Shown piece after piece: positions 49,145 to 58,526 of a stretch of DNA of 64,000 nt; the first letter of the stretch is position 1; each line of letters opens with the position of its first letter. Origin of the DNA: Pseudonocardia sp. CNS-004 (GTDB lineage Bacteria > Actinomycetota > Actinomycetes > Mycobacteriales > Pseudonocardiaceae); assembly GCA_001942185.1 (NCBI GenBank), contig MKJV01000101.1, forward strand, positions 172,907 to 236,906, given 5' to 3'. The notes beneath the pieces are model-generated. The model was not told where the DNA came from, searched no databases, and saw only the letters and a program-made list of their open reading frames with translations. The position numbers and the translations under genes are program-made.

Positions 49145-50074
49145 TCACATGTCCGCACGGATGGCCGAGAGGATCGCAGCCGTTCGGACCGGAGGTTCGA
49201 TCAGCGTGCACAGCCGATCCATCACTGCGAGGTAGTATTCCACGTCGGACCGCTTGTCCAGGTAGTGGGCGCTTGCGAGTTGTTCGAGGTAGACGACATC
49301 GGGCAGTTCACGGTCGTCGAACCTCAGGATCGCGAACGGGCCACCGGCCGCCGGGTGACCACCGTACGAGAACGGCACTACTTGCAGCGAAACGTGCGGC
49401 AGATCGTTCATCTTGATCAGATGATCGATCTGGGCGCGGGTCTGCTCCCGCCCGAGCAGCGGCCGACGCAAGGCGCCCTCGTCGATCACCGCCCACAACC
49501 TGGGCGGATTCTTGCGGTGCAACAACTCCTGACGTCGCATCCGCAACTCGACGCGCTGTTCGATCACGGCCGCGTCGGTGTTGCCCAGCTTCGTGACCGC
49601 TCGCGCGTAGTCCTCGGTCTGCAGGAGCCCGGGCACGAACTGGACCTCGTAGTTCCGGATGGCCGATGCGGCCTGTTCCAGACCGAGGTAGGTCTCGAAC
49701 CAGCTCTCCAGCAGATCGGAGTAGCGGTGCCACCAACCAGGCGAGTTCGCCTGGCTGGCCAAGTCCAGGTACTCGGCCCGCTCCGCCGGGTCGTGCACCC
49801 CGTAGAGGGTGAGCAGGTCGGCGACGTCGCGCTCCTTGAACCCGACCCGGCCCGCCTCGAGTCGGCTGATCTTCGCCTGAGAGCCACGGATTTCGTAGGC
49901 CGCCTGGCTTCGGGACAGACCCGCGGCCTCGCGCCGACGGCGCAGCGCCCCACCGAGCGCGATACGCCGCGCAGTCGGCCCATTCGGCAGGCCGCCCCTA
50001 TGCCCGGCGGTACCAGGGAGGTCGAAGGACGCGGCAAATGATCCGGCGTCCGCATCGTCGGGCACGCCGATCAT
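49145..50074 (-). CDS. XRE-family regulator with DUF5753 domain (WhiJ-like)
   Basis: This 309-aa protein has an N-terminal Cro/C1 HTH (LSRSQAAYEIRGSQAKISRL, about residues 53-72) and a C-terminal DUF5753 domain starting near NYEVQFVPGLLQTEDYARAV and including VIDEGALRRPLLG and VVPFSYGGHPAAGGPFAIL. Such proteins act with small DUF397 partners in developmental and antibiotic control in Streptomyces. The DUF397 gene here lies 201 bp upstream in the same orientation. Confidence 0.9.
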   Translation of the reverse strand: MIGVPDDADAGSFAASFDLPGTAGHRGGLPNGPTARRIALGGALRRRREAAGLSRSQAAYEIRGSQAKISRLEAGRVGFKERDVADLLTLYGVHDPAERAEYLDLASQANSPGWWHRYSDLLESWFETYLGLEQAASAIRNYEVQFVPGLLQTEDYARAVTKLGNTDAAVIEQRVELRMRRQELLHRKNPPRLWAVIDEGALRRPLLGREQTRAQIDHLIKMNDLPHVSLQVVPFSYGGHPAAGGPFAILRFDDRELPDVVYLEQLASAHYLDKRSDVEYYLAVMDRLCTLIEPPVRTAAILSAIRADM

Positions 50075-50275
50075 GACCCTCCCTCAGCCAGCAGCCGACA
50101 CCGCGGCCACAGAGCATACCGGCCACCACTCTTTCGCGGTTCGGTGGATATGGCAAGCGGCTGATGCAGCGACCCTTGCCGACGTGCGCGGCATGGGACT
50201 CGGATGAGAGCGCGCAGGACGTCTACCACTATGCCCGCGGGGCGCTCCCGGCCCAGCCCGGCCGCCGGGAACGGA

Positions 50276-50524
50276 TCAGCATTCCGGTCCAGGGACAGCA
50301 TCGCCGCCGAAGTCGTCGAACTCACCGTCGCGGACGCCGCACACGAACGCTGCGATGGCGGCACGACTGCAGGTGACCACAGGACCGGCCGGGTAGCGCG
50401 AGTTGCGCATCGCGACGATCCCATCGGCGACCTCGGCCAGCTCCACACAGTTGCCGTTGGGGTTACTCGCGGTGCTCTTGCGCCACTGGACCGGGTGGCT
50501 ACCTCTCACTGATGGTGACTGCAT
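50276..50524 (-). CDS. DUF397 small partner protein
   Basis: This 82-aa protein has the DUF397 core VQWRKSTASNPNGNCVELAE, VADGIVAMRNSRYPAGPVV and FVCGVRDGEFDDF. It pairs with the following XRE-DUF5753 gene as in the WhiJ/BldB-like systems, where the small protein modulates the regulator. ATG 50524 is inside a 12-bp palindrome; upstream in-frame codons would add a His-rich stretch that looks non-coding. Confidence 0.85.
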   Translation of the reverse strand: MQSPSVRGSHPVQWRKSTASNPNGNCVELAEVADGIVAMRNSRYPAGPVVTCSRAAIAAFVCGVRDGEFDDFGGDAVPGPEC

Positions 50525-50530
50525 ATGCAG
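50519..50530. promoter_or_regulatory. 12-bp palindrome over the DUF397 start codon
   Basis: CTGCATATGCAG is a perfect palindrome covering the ATG on the minus strand. Alternating TATGCA/GCGCATGTGC sequence continues to about 50562. It is unusually AT-rich and symmetric for this genome and may be the binding site of the neighbouring XRE regulator. Confidence 0.4.
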
Positions 50531-50669
50531 ATGGTTATGCACGCGCATGTGCGTATGCAAGTTCGCTCGTACGACGGTTCGAGGATGACGAGTTGCACCG
50601 AGACGTGGTGCGAGTAGAGCGAACGAGGCTCACGATGATCGCGAGGCGCGACGACGACGTCGATCCAGC

Positions 50670-51715
50670 TCAGGTTGCTCCCGGGGTGCACAGGCGCACC
50701 GGCATCAGCAGGGAGACCGACGACCGGCTCGTGACGGCCAGCGGTGCGATCGGGCCGTCGAGGGACAGCAGGAGCTGCCCGTCACCGCCCGCGTCCAGGG
50801 CTTCCAGGAGGAACTCGCGGTTCACCGCCACCCCCGGGCCATCGGTGACGCGGATGCCGTCGGGCCCGTTCTCGAGGACGGTCGCGTCGTACCCGGCGCC
50901 GTCCTGCTCACGCCGCATCCTGCGGGCGGGCGCCGCCAGCACCGAGGCGCGCAGCGCGGCCCGGTCCACCGGGACGGAGAGGTCACCGGCCGGCAGCAGC
51001 CTGCGGTAGTCGGGGAACCGCTCCGCGATCGGCTCGCCGTGCAGGGTCTCGCCGCCGCCGTCACCTGGACGGACTCGCCGGACAGGACGATCGAGACCGC
51101 CTCGGCCTGCGGGATCCGGTCGACCAGGTCCACCGGCAGGACGGCCTCCACCGGTGGGCCGTCGATCGTCGCGACGGGCGGGGTCGCCGTCGCGAGCCGG
51201 TAGCGGTCGGTGGCGACCAGCGTGAGGGTGTCCGGCGTGACGTCCAGCAGCACCCCGGACAGCACCGGCAGCTCGGGGTCGGTGCCGACGGCGAACCGGA
51301 CGGCGCGCAGCGCGGCGGCCAGGTCGGCGCCACGGACGGTGACGGTGGTGACGGGCACGGGTTCCTCCTGCGAGACCAGCGAACGGACGGAGGAGAGCTC
51401 CCGGCGGGCGTCGGCCAGCCCCTGTTCCAGGCGGAGCAGGTGGCGGTCGAGCAGCGCGTCGACGGTGGCCGGGTCGCCCCGGTGTGCCAGCACCTCCCGG
51501 ATCCCGGCGAGCGGCATCCCGACCCGGCGCAGCGACGCGACGAGCCGGGCCACGACGACCTGCTCCGGGGCGTAGTACCGGTAACCGGAGGCCGGGTCGA
51601 CACTCGCCGGCGCCAGCACCCCTGCGCCGTCGTAGAAGCGCAACGCGCTGACCGAGAGGCCACTCTCGCGGGCCATCCGGCCGATCGTGCGCGCCGCCCC
51701 GCTCGAGCTCTCCAC
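50670..51715 (-). CDS. MerR-type regulator fused to a DNA polymerase III beta-clamp-like domain (one frameshift)
   Basis: This protein of about 348 aa has a MerR HTH (TIGRMARESGLSVSALRFYD, then ASGYRYYAPEQ) and a coiled coil to about residue 110. Clamp-like segments follow: VLSGVLLDVTPDTLTLVATD-RYRLA, FPDYRRLLPAGDL and the closing SVSLLMPVRL, which mirror domains 2 and 3 of DnaN. One missing base near 51058 gives VTAGGETLHGEPIAERFPDY. GTG 51715 is preferred; GTG 51763 overlaps vapC. The clamp-like part is probably an effector or dimer module rather than a processivity ring. Confidence 0.75.
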
Positions 51716-51755
51716 GTCAGCGAACCTGCTGCCTCGACATGGTCGAGAGTCAACA

Positions 51756-52148
51756 TCAGACACGGATGATGTCGAGACCCATCACTCCAGCGACCGGACC
51801 GAAATCATCGTCCTGCGTCACGACCGGAAGGCCTCGGGAAGCAGCAACCGCCGCGATCCAGAGATCGTTGACGTTGACCCGCCGACCGCTCTCGGCCAGG
51901 TGCACCCGCATCCGGGCCCACGCTCGCGCGGCCGACTCGTCGATGTCGATCAACTCGATGTCACTGACCGCGTCCAGCGTGGCCAAGCGGCGCGCCCGGA
52001 CGTCGACATCCGCAGCCGCCAGCACTCCGGCCTGGAGCTCCGCCAACGTCACGACCGATACCGCCGTCTCGTCGGGAATGCGCTGCTCGTCGAGCGGCCG
52101 CCCGCTCTCGAGGGCGATGAACACGCTCGTGTCGAGCAAACCCTTCAC
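51756..52148 (-). CDS. vapC: PIN-domain toxin VapC
   Basis: This 130-aa PIN nuclease has the acidic residues in LLDTSVFIALE, VVTLAELQAGVL, VNDLWIAAVA and TQDDDFG. VapC toxins cleave specific RNAs. Its ATG overlaps the antitoxin stop by 4 bp, the standard arrangement. It is followed closely by the MerR-clamp gene. Confidence 0.9.
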   Translation of the reverse strand: MKGLLDTSVFIALESGRPLDEQRIPDETAVSVVTLAELQAGVLAAADVDVRARRLATLDAVSDIELIDIDESAARAWARMRVHLAESGRRVNVNDLWIAAVAASRGLPVVTQDDDFGPVAGVMGLDIIRV

Positions 52149-52405
52149 CTGATCGGCCCGAGGTCGTCCGTGGTGTCACCGGCGAGCCGGGCGAGGTCGT
52201 CGCGGAGGCCGGGGTCCGCCTGGATGCGGCGCAGGCGCGCCACGAGCTCCTCGCGCCGGATCCACGATCGTCGTGTCCGCTGCACCGGCACGAGTTCCGC
52301 GACCGGCCTGCCGTTGACGGTGATCGTGACGTGTTCACCTCCTTCGACGCGCCGCAGCACACCGGCCGTGTCATTGCGCAGCTCACGTGAAGGAACACTG
52401 GACAT
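52145..52405 (-). CDS. vapB: VapB-like antitoxin (Phd/YefM type)
   Basis: This 86-aa protein has the Phd/YefM N-terminal DNA-binding pattern SSVPSRELRNDTAGVLRRVE and VTITVNGRPVAELVPV, and a C-terminal toxin-binding helix. ATG 52405 is chosen; upstream in-frame codons overlap the divergent HhH gene. It is expected to neutralise VapC and repress the pair. Confidence 0.88.
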   Translation of the reverse strand: MSSVPSRELRNDTAGVLRRVEGGEHVTITVNGRPVAELVPVQRTRRSWIRREELVARLRRIQADPGLRDDLARLAGDTTDDLGPIR

Positions 52406-52466
52406 GCGACGACCGTAGCACTCCCGTAGGCCGTTGTTCCGGGTACGGATCGGGTACGCGACGGTC

Positions 52467-53110
52467 ATGGCCGAGGAACGGAAAATCCTGAAAGCGCTGC
52501 TGGACCGGGCAGGAACCACGTACGCCGAGCAGGCCGGGATCCGGCTGGAGGACAGCCCGGCACCGCTCTACCGGCTGCTCGTGCTGTCGATCCTGCTCTC
52601 GACCCGGATCAAGGCCGACATCGCGGTGGACGCCGCCCGCGCGCTCGCCGACGCGGGATGGGCACACCGGCGAAGATGCGCGCGGCCTCGTGGCAGGACC
52701 GGGTCGACGCGCTCGGGCGGGCGGGCTACAAGCGCTACGACGAGAGCACCGCGACCGCGCTCGGCGACGGCGCCGACCTGCTGCACCGCGAGTACGGCGA
52801 CGACCTGCGCAAGCTGCGTGACCGCGCCGAGGGGGACCCCGGACGGATCCGGGCGGCGCTGACCGGGTTCCCGCGGCTCGGCCCGGTCGGGGCCGACATC
52901 TTCTGCCGCGAGGCGCAGGACGTGTGGACGTCGTTGCGGCCCGCGATCGACGGCAAGGCGCTCGACGGCGCCCGGCGCGTCGGGCTGCCCGCCGACCCGG
53001 ACGAGCTGGCCCGCCTGGCCCGCGGATCCGATCTCGCCCCGCTGGCCGCGGCGCTGGTGCGGGTGGCGCTGGACAAGTCGCTGGCCGAGGCGGTCCGGGC
53101 GGCGGCGTGA
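52467..53110 (+). CDS. HhH-GPD-like endonuclease III family protein (one frameshift)
   Basis: This protein of about 214 aa has ILKALLDRAGTTYAEQAGI and LYRLLVLSILLSTRIKADIA, the first helices of the endonuclease III fold, and a helix-hairpin-helix-like LTGFPRLGPVGADIFCREAQ. One missing G near 52663 joins ADAGWG to TPAKMRAASWQDRVDALG. It has no 4Fe-4S cysteine cluster at the C-terminus. The catalytic Lys of the glycosylase family is not evident, so a repair activity is uncertain. Confidence 0.7.
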
Positions 53111-53153
53111 GCCGGAACGCCCGACTCGCCGCGCCGGGACGTCGGACTCGCGG

Positions 53154-53615
53154 TCAGAGGATGGCGACGGCCACCACGAGGCCGAGCGCGATGTGGGCTG
53201 CCGACACCACGAAGGCCTGGGACTGCAGGCGGTCGGCCACGAGCACCGCGCCGATGTCGATGCCGGTGACCCACTCCAGCAGCCGCACGCCGCCGACCTG
53301 CGCCACGATCCCGACGAGCCCGAAGACGAGGCTCAGGAGCATCCCCTCGACCAGACTGCCGGTCGAGGTGTAGATCGCGACGACGACGATGAACGCCATG
53401 CTCACCATGCCCGCCGAGGTGACGAGCACGGCGTTCGGGAACCCGTCCCGCACCATCCGGTTGAGCTTCCCGGGTGTGGTCAGGTCGACGGCGTAGAAGC
53501 CGAGCAGCATCAGCAGAACACCGAGAACCGCGTAGAGCAGGATCGCGCCGACTCCGCGGCCGATCACCTCGCCGAAACCCGGACCGATCTGGGCCAGCGT
53601 CACGAGAACCTCCAT
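53154..53615 (-). CDS. DUF350 membrane protein (YjfL-like)
   Basis: This 153-aa protein has four hydrophobic segments and the repeated half-motif YAVLGVLLMLLGFYAVDLTT / EGMLLSLVFGLVGIVAQVGG typical of DUF350. It is the last of three minus-strand genes with a YgiC-like synthetase and a YgiB-like protein; in E. coli, yjfL, yjfM and yjfC are neighbours in the same way. The role of the set is not established. Confidence 0.82.
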   Translation of the reverse strand: MEVLVTLAQIGPGFGEVIGRGVGAILLYAVLGVLLMLLGFYAVDLTTPGKLNRMVRDGFPNAVLVTSAGMVSMAFIVVVAIYTSTGSLVEGMLLSLVFGLVGIVAQVGGVRLLEWVTGIDIGAVLVADRLQSQAFVVSAAHIALGLVVAVAIL

Positions 53616-53632
53616 CGAGCGTGCGGGGAGCG

Positions 53633-54799
53633 TCAGGTTGTGGGAATGCGGTGGGGGACGAACGCCGCGCCGTTGTCGGTCACCAGCCCGACGGTCTCGC
53701 GGATGCCCAGCCCGGCCGCGGCGTCGCCGACCACCCACGCGCCCAGCGCGGGACGGAAGCCGTCGAACTCGGGGAGCGGGTCGAAGAGCTGGTAGACGTA
53801 CCCCTCTTCGCCGTACACGCCACCCGTCTCGTGTTCCATGCCGGGCGCGACGATCGAGACGTTCGCGCCCTCCCGGCCCAGCCGGGGCTTGCGGACGTAC
53901 TCGGTGAGCATCCCCGGCTGGTCGAGGTAGGCGGGGAGCAGGTTGGGGTGGCCGGGGTACATCTCCCAGAGGATCGCGAGCAGCGCCTTGTTCGACAGCA
54001 CCGCCTTCCACAGCGGCTCGATCCACAGCGTCTCCGGGAGGCTGCGGATCACGCTCTTGCCGAACTGGTCGGACAGCACCCATTCCCAGGGGTAGAGCTT
54101 GAACACCGCCGCCATGGGCGCTTCCTCGAGGTCGACGAACCGGTCGAGTGCGGCGTCCCAGCCGATGTCCTCGATGGTGAGGCCGACTGTGTCCAGTCCC
54201 GCCTCCGCGGCCGTCTCCTGGAGGTAGCCGACGGTGACGTGGTCCTCGCCCGTGGTCTCGCTGCCCGACCACGTGAAGTGCAGCTCACTGCTCGGCAGCC
54301 TGCCCTTGATCTCGGTCCAGCGCTCCACGAGGGTCTCGTGCAGGGAGTTCCACTGGTCGTCGGCGGGGTGGGCGTCCTTCAGCCAGTACCACTGCAGGAT
54401 CGACGCCTCCAGCAGCGTGGTGGGGGTGTCGGCGTTGTACTCGAGCAGCTTGGCCGGACCACCGCCGTCGTAGCGCAGGTCGAAGCGGCCGTAGACGTGC
54501 GGGTCGCTGCGCTTCCAGGACGCCGCCACGGCCTCCCAGGACCACTCGGGGAGCGCGAAGTCGCGGAACCGCTCGGTGGTGACCACGTGGTCGACGGCCT
54601 GCAGGCACATCCCGTGGATCACCTCGACGTCGGCCTCGAGCGACAGGATCTCGTCCATCGAGAACGTGTAGTGGACCGACTCGTCCCAGTACGGGCGCGG
54701 CGCACCGCCCGCACCACGGCCGGGGGTGTCGAAGACCATGCCCTGCTCGCGGACGATGCGCTCCCAGCCCGGCCGGGGATCGCCCGTGTGTCTCTCCAT
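53633..54799 (-). CDS. Glutathionylspermidine-synthase-like ATP-grasp protein (YgiC/YjfC family)
   Basis: This 388-aa protein has LRYDGGGPAKLLEYNADTPT (ATP/metal loop), LEASILQWYWL, FKLYPWEWVLSDQFG and KPRLGREGANV, the C-terminal synthetase domain of glutathionylspermidine synthase without its amidase. Homologues YgiC and YjfC do not make glutathionylspermidine; they probably ligate an unknown peptide or amine. It lies 14 bp from the upstream YgiB-like gene and 17 bp from DUF350, so the three are an operon. Confidence 0.88.
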   Translation of the reverse strand: MERHTGDPRPGWERIVREQGMVFDTPGRGAGGAPRPYWDESVHYTFSMDEILSLEADVEVIHGMCLQAVDHVVTTERFRDFALPEWSWEAVAASWKRSDPHVYGRFDLRYDGGGPAKLLEYNADTPTTLLEASILQWYWLKDAHPADDQWNSLHETLVERWTEIKGRLPSSELHFTWSGSETTGEDHVTVGYLQETAAEAGLDTVGLTIEDIGWDAALDRFVDLEEAPMAAVFKLYPWEWVLSDQFGKSVIRSLPETLWIEPLWKAVLSNKALLAILWEMYPGHPNLLPAYLDQPGMLTEYVRKPRLGREGANVSIVAPGMEHETGGVYGEEGYVYQLFDPLPEFDGFRPALGAWVVGDAAAGLGIRETVGLVTDNGAAFVPHRIPTT

Positions 54800-54813
54800 C
54801 TACGACCCGCCCA

Positions 54814-55434
54814 TTACGAACCGCTGCTCGAGCTACCGCTGGAGACCCCGAGCCCGCCGCGCGACACCGAGCTGCCCGACGGGCCCGCGACGGTCTTGCC
54901 GGACGACGTGGTGACCCGTGTGCCGTCCCTCGGCACCGTGGTCGTACCGCCCTGCACGCGCTCGCCGATCGAGCCGGAGCCCCCGTACGTGTAGTGGTAC
55001 TGCCGACCGCCGCCCCCGATGAAGATCGGGTAGAAGCCGCCGCCGTAGTGGGTGGTGCTGGACGCGGCAGGGGTGACGCAGTTCGCGTCCTCGACGATCA
55101 CCCCGTTCTCGTCGACGCACTGGGCCTGCACCTCGTCGTCGTCCTGTGCCACCGAGTAGCTGATGGCGATCAACGCGACGACACCGACGGTGACCCCGGC
55201 GCCGATCAGGACGCGCTTGCGCTTGCGCGCCGAGCGGTCCCTCTCCTCCGCCTCCCGGCGCTCGGCCTCCTCGGCCCGACGGGCCGCGACCTCGCGGGCG
55301 CGCCGCTCGGCGAGCGTGGGTTCCCGCGGCGTGGTGGTCTCGTCCTGGAAACGCATCCGGCCGCGGGCACCCCCGTCCGGGGACGATGCGCCGCCGGGCT
55401 GCTCGTCGGGCTCTCCGGTCTTGTCGTCGGGCAC
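54814..55434 (-). CDS. Single-pass membrane protein with Gly/Ser-rich tail (YgiB-like position)
   Basis: This 206-aa protein starts at GTG 55434. A charged N-terminus has a long Arg/Glu helix (LAERRAREVAARRAEEAERR), one membrane segment at about residues 85-105, a short extracytoplasmic part with two Cys (QCVDENGVIVEDANC), an aromatic/Gly stretch (HYGGGFYPIFIGGGG) and a Ser/Gly-rich end. Position and the Cys/aromatic pattern recall YgiB/YjfM proteins that accompany YgiC-type synthetases, though similarity is loose. It is first of the three-gene operon. Confidence 0.65.
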   Translation of the reverse strand: MPDDKTGEPDEQPGGASSPDGGARGRMRFQDETTTPREPTLAERRAREVAARRAEEAERREAEERDRSARKRKRVLIGAGVTVGVVALIAISYSVAQDDDEVQAQCVDENGVIVEDANCVTPAASSTTHYGGGFYPIFIGGGGRQYHYTYGGSGSIGERVQGGTTTVPRDGTRVTTSSGKTVAGPSGSSVSRGGLGVSSGSSSSGS

Positions 55435-55599
55435 CGCTCTCCCCCCTCGGCTGCACTGCTGGGCCGGTGACAGGTCCGCCCCGCGCGCCGAACCGTACCG
55501 GGATGCCACCCACCGGCAAACGCTGACGCTCGCAGCACGCTGACGACCGATGGTCGCGCGGACCGGGTCCTCCCTCTGGACGTGACCCCAGGTAACGGC

Positions 55600-57039
55600 A
55601 TGATGACGGCCGACATGGACCGACTGACCGCTCCCCCCGGCCGGCCCCAGATGCCGCAGAACGTGGCTGCCCCACGCCTCCAGCCACCCCGCCGTCCTGG
55701 TGACGCGCCCACCGTCGTGGTCCCGAACGTCAACCGGTTGGCCGGCGTGCGGGCCGCGGCGCTGGCGACGGCGCACCCGCACCGGTCGCCACAGCGTTCC
55801 GGCCCCTTCGGCACGCCCGGCGCCTCCCCCGCCCCCGCCGTCCCGTGCCCCCGAGCCACGTCTGGTGCGCCGCATGGTCATCGGGGTGCTCGTCGGTTCC
55901 CTCACCATGCTGGGCGTCGCCACGCTCGACTCGTTCGCCGGTGCCACGGTGCCGGTGCTGGGCACGCTCGCGGCGCTGCCCGCGGCGGCGGGGTCGGCAC
56001 GTGAGGTGCCCCCGCCGCCCGCCACTCCCGGCACCTGCCTGATGTGGAGCCGGCCCGACGCCGCCGACACCGAGGTCGTCGAGTGCGCGCAGCCGCACCT
56101 GTTCGAGCAGGCGGGCTCCGTCACGCTGGCCACCGAGATGGCGCTCCCCGACGACCGGCAGTGGCGCCAGATCGTCAACGAGCGCTGCGAACCGGTCGTC
56201 CTGGAGTACCTGGGCGGCAAGTTCGACCCCGACGGCCGTTTCCGGGTGGGGGCGCTCAAGCCGTCGCCGTCCAAGTGGGCCGACGGCGACCGCGAGCTGC
56301 GGTGTGGTGTGCAGAGCGCGTCCCGGTCCGGTGCGCTGCTCCCGATCTCCGGGCGCGCCGCGGAGTCCGAGCAGGCCGCCGTCCAGGAGCCGGGCACCTG
56401 CCTCGCCATCGACGGCCGCACGATCGGCGACCCCGTCGACTGCTCGGGCCCGCACGCCGTCGAGACGGTCGGTATCGTCGACCTGTCCGAGAAGTTCTCC
56501 GAGGGCTTCCCCGCCGTCGCGACCAGGACGCGTACCTGCAGCCGCAGTGCGCGGAGGTCGCGAGCACGTACGCCGGCAACGCCGAGGCGATCTCCGCGAA
56601 GGGCCTCACCGTCTACTGGGACAACATCACCGAGGAGTCCTGGAACGCCGGTAGCCGCAAGGTGAACTGCAACCTGGCGGCGCTCCTGCCCGACCGCAGC
56701 GGGTTCGCGCCCGTCACCGGTCCGGTCAAGGGCGACGTCGTCGTGGGCGACGAGCCGGCCCCGCCGGCCACCAGCGCTCCGGGATCCCCGGCGCCGAGCA
56801 CGCCCGCGCCGCCCACCGACGGCCCGCCCGCGGAGCAGGCGCCGACGGCCACGCCGAGCGCACCCGAGAAGCCGGAGGCCCCCGAGGCACCGGAGAAGCC
56901 CGAGGCCCCCGAGCGGCCGACCACCCCGACGGCCACACCCACCGCGTCCCAGGAGCCGGACGGCCCCGAGGAACCGGAAGCGCCCGAGGCGCCGGATGTG
57001 ACCGTCGAGCCGTCGGCGTCGAGCGCCCCGGGACGCTGA
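55600..57039 (+). CDS. Septum-formation-domain membrane protein (at least two frameshifts)
   Basis: This protein of about 479 aa has a cytosolic, Pro-rich N-terminus, one membrane segment (RMVIGVLVGSLTMLGVATLD) and two extracellular copies of the septum-formation domain with paired Cys (GTCLMW..VECAQPHLFEQAG and GTCLAIDG..VDCSGPHAVETVG). A long Pro/Glu/Ala repeat tail rich in PEAPE units follows. The frame changes between 55780 and 55860 (an extra base in C-runs, or two missing) and again near 56518 (one missing). ATG 55600 or 55603 starts the N-terminal frame; GTG 55865 would give a form without it. It probably binds or spans the wall. Confidence 0.7.
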
Positions 57040-57063
57040 CCCGGGCGGTGGGAGTATCGGGTC

Positions 57064-57408
57064 GTGGACATGACCCGGCGACGGTTCGAGGAGCTCGTCG
57101 CGGACGCCCTCGACTCCATCCCGCCCGAGCTCACGGCGGCGATGGACAACGTGGTCGTGCTGGTCGAGGACCAGCACGAGAGTGATCCGGACCTGCTCGG
57201 GCTCTACGAGGGCACCGCCCTCACCGAGCGCACGTCCAGCTACGGCGGCGTCCTGCCGGACCGGATCTCGATCTACCAGGACGCGATCCTGGACATCTGC
57301 GACGACGAGGACGACGTGGTGCACGAGGTCGCCGTGACCGTGGTGCACGAGGTGGCGCACCACTTCGGGATCGACGAGGCCACCCTGCACGAGCTCGGCT
57401 GGGGCTGA
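57064..57408 (+). CDS. Metallopeptidase family protein (minimal zincin)
   Basis: This 114-aa protein has the zinc motif HEVAHHFGID near residue 97 and the FEELVADALDSIPPEL opening of the small actinobacterial metallopeptidase family (PF06262-type). GTG 57064 starts it, 24 bp after the septum-domain gene. Substrates are unknown; the protein is a single compact domain without signal peptide. Confidence 0.85.
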   Translation: MDMTRRRFEELVADALDSIPPELTAAMDNVVVLVEDQHESDPDLLGLYEGTALTERTSSYGGVLPDRISIYQDAILDICDDEDDVVHEVAVTVVHEVAHHFGIDEATLHELGWG

Positions 57409-57416
57409 CCGGCGGC

Positions 57417-58447
57417 TCAGGGCCGGTGGGCCAGCCGGTCCGGCAGCGCGAACAGCCACGAGGCGCCCACCGCCACCAGCGCGCGGTGGGTGAGCAGGGA
57501 GAGGGCCGTCAGCACCGGCACCAGCACGACCGGCAGTGCGTATGCCGCCGGCAGCGAGAGCTCGGCGTGCCGCACCGCGCTCATGATCGCGGCGAGCCAC
57601 AGCATGTGGATCAGGTAGATCGGCAGGGTCCGCGTCCCCAGCACCACCAGCGGCCTGCCGAACCGGTACCGCGCGGCCCAGGACGCGAGGAGCACCCCCG
57701 CACCGACCGCGAGGCACTGGAGGGCGAGCGCGACCCCGGGAACCGTGCGGAGCCCGAGCACGACCGCGGCGCCCGCGGCCCCCACGCACACCACGACGCC
57801 GGCGACGACGCGCAGGAGGCTGGTGGCCCGCGCCAGCCGTTCCACCAGCTGCCGGGCGTGGCAGCCGAGGAGGAAGAAGAACAGGAAACGCGACATGTAG
57901 GTCCAGCGCGTGTCACCGAACTCCACCATCCCGGCTCCCACGAGCGCCGACAGCAGGCCGGACGCGCCCAGCTGCAGCCACACGGGCAGCGGCCGCGCCA
58001 GCTTGGTCACCACGGCGAACACGGCGAGCGCGTACAGGAACCACATGCTCGGGCCGGGCAGCAGCAGCGCCAGCACCAGCCCGAGCGGGTCGGCGGAGCG
58101 TCGGGGTCGACCTCCGGGGGCACGACCGTGGCGAAGAACGTGAACCTGATGATCGTCCAGATCGCGTACAGGTACAGGAAGAACGCCACCCGCTTGTGCA
58201 GCACCACCCGCCACGGGGCAGCCAGCGGGCCAGCGGCGAGCAGCCCCGACGCGAGGAAGAACAGCGGCATCCGCAGCGAGGCGAGCGCCTCGTTGGCCAT
58301 GACGACCGCAGCCGGCGCCTGCCCGGAGTGCTGCAGGAACCACACGGCGTGATGGGCCACGACGAGCAGGATCGACATGCCCTTCGCGGCATCCACCCAT
58401 TCCAGGCGGACACCCGTGCTCCGGGTCGGTGTGCGGATCAACGTCAC
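57417..58447 (-). CDS. Membrane acyltransferase 3 (one frameshift)
   Basis: This protein of about 343 aa has ten hydrophobic segments and the family opening WVDAAKGMSILLVVAHHAVWF with the catalytic His pair. MPLFFLASGLLAAGP and a late LPIYLIHMLWLA follow. One missing base near 58103 joins DPDAPPT to PLGLVLALLLPGPSMWFLYA. It is shorter than the acyltransferase at 13877 and lacks its tail. O-acylation of a surface glycan is likely; the acceptor is unknown. Confidence 0.8.
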
Positions 58448-58526
58448 CTCGATGGGCTGCGTGCAGGCTCACGACGAGTGCACACAGTGACAACCGATCG
58501 CTGTGACGAAGCTGAGATCTCCCGGC

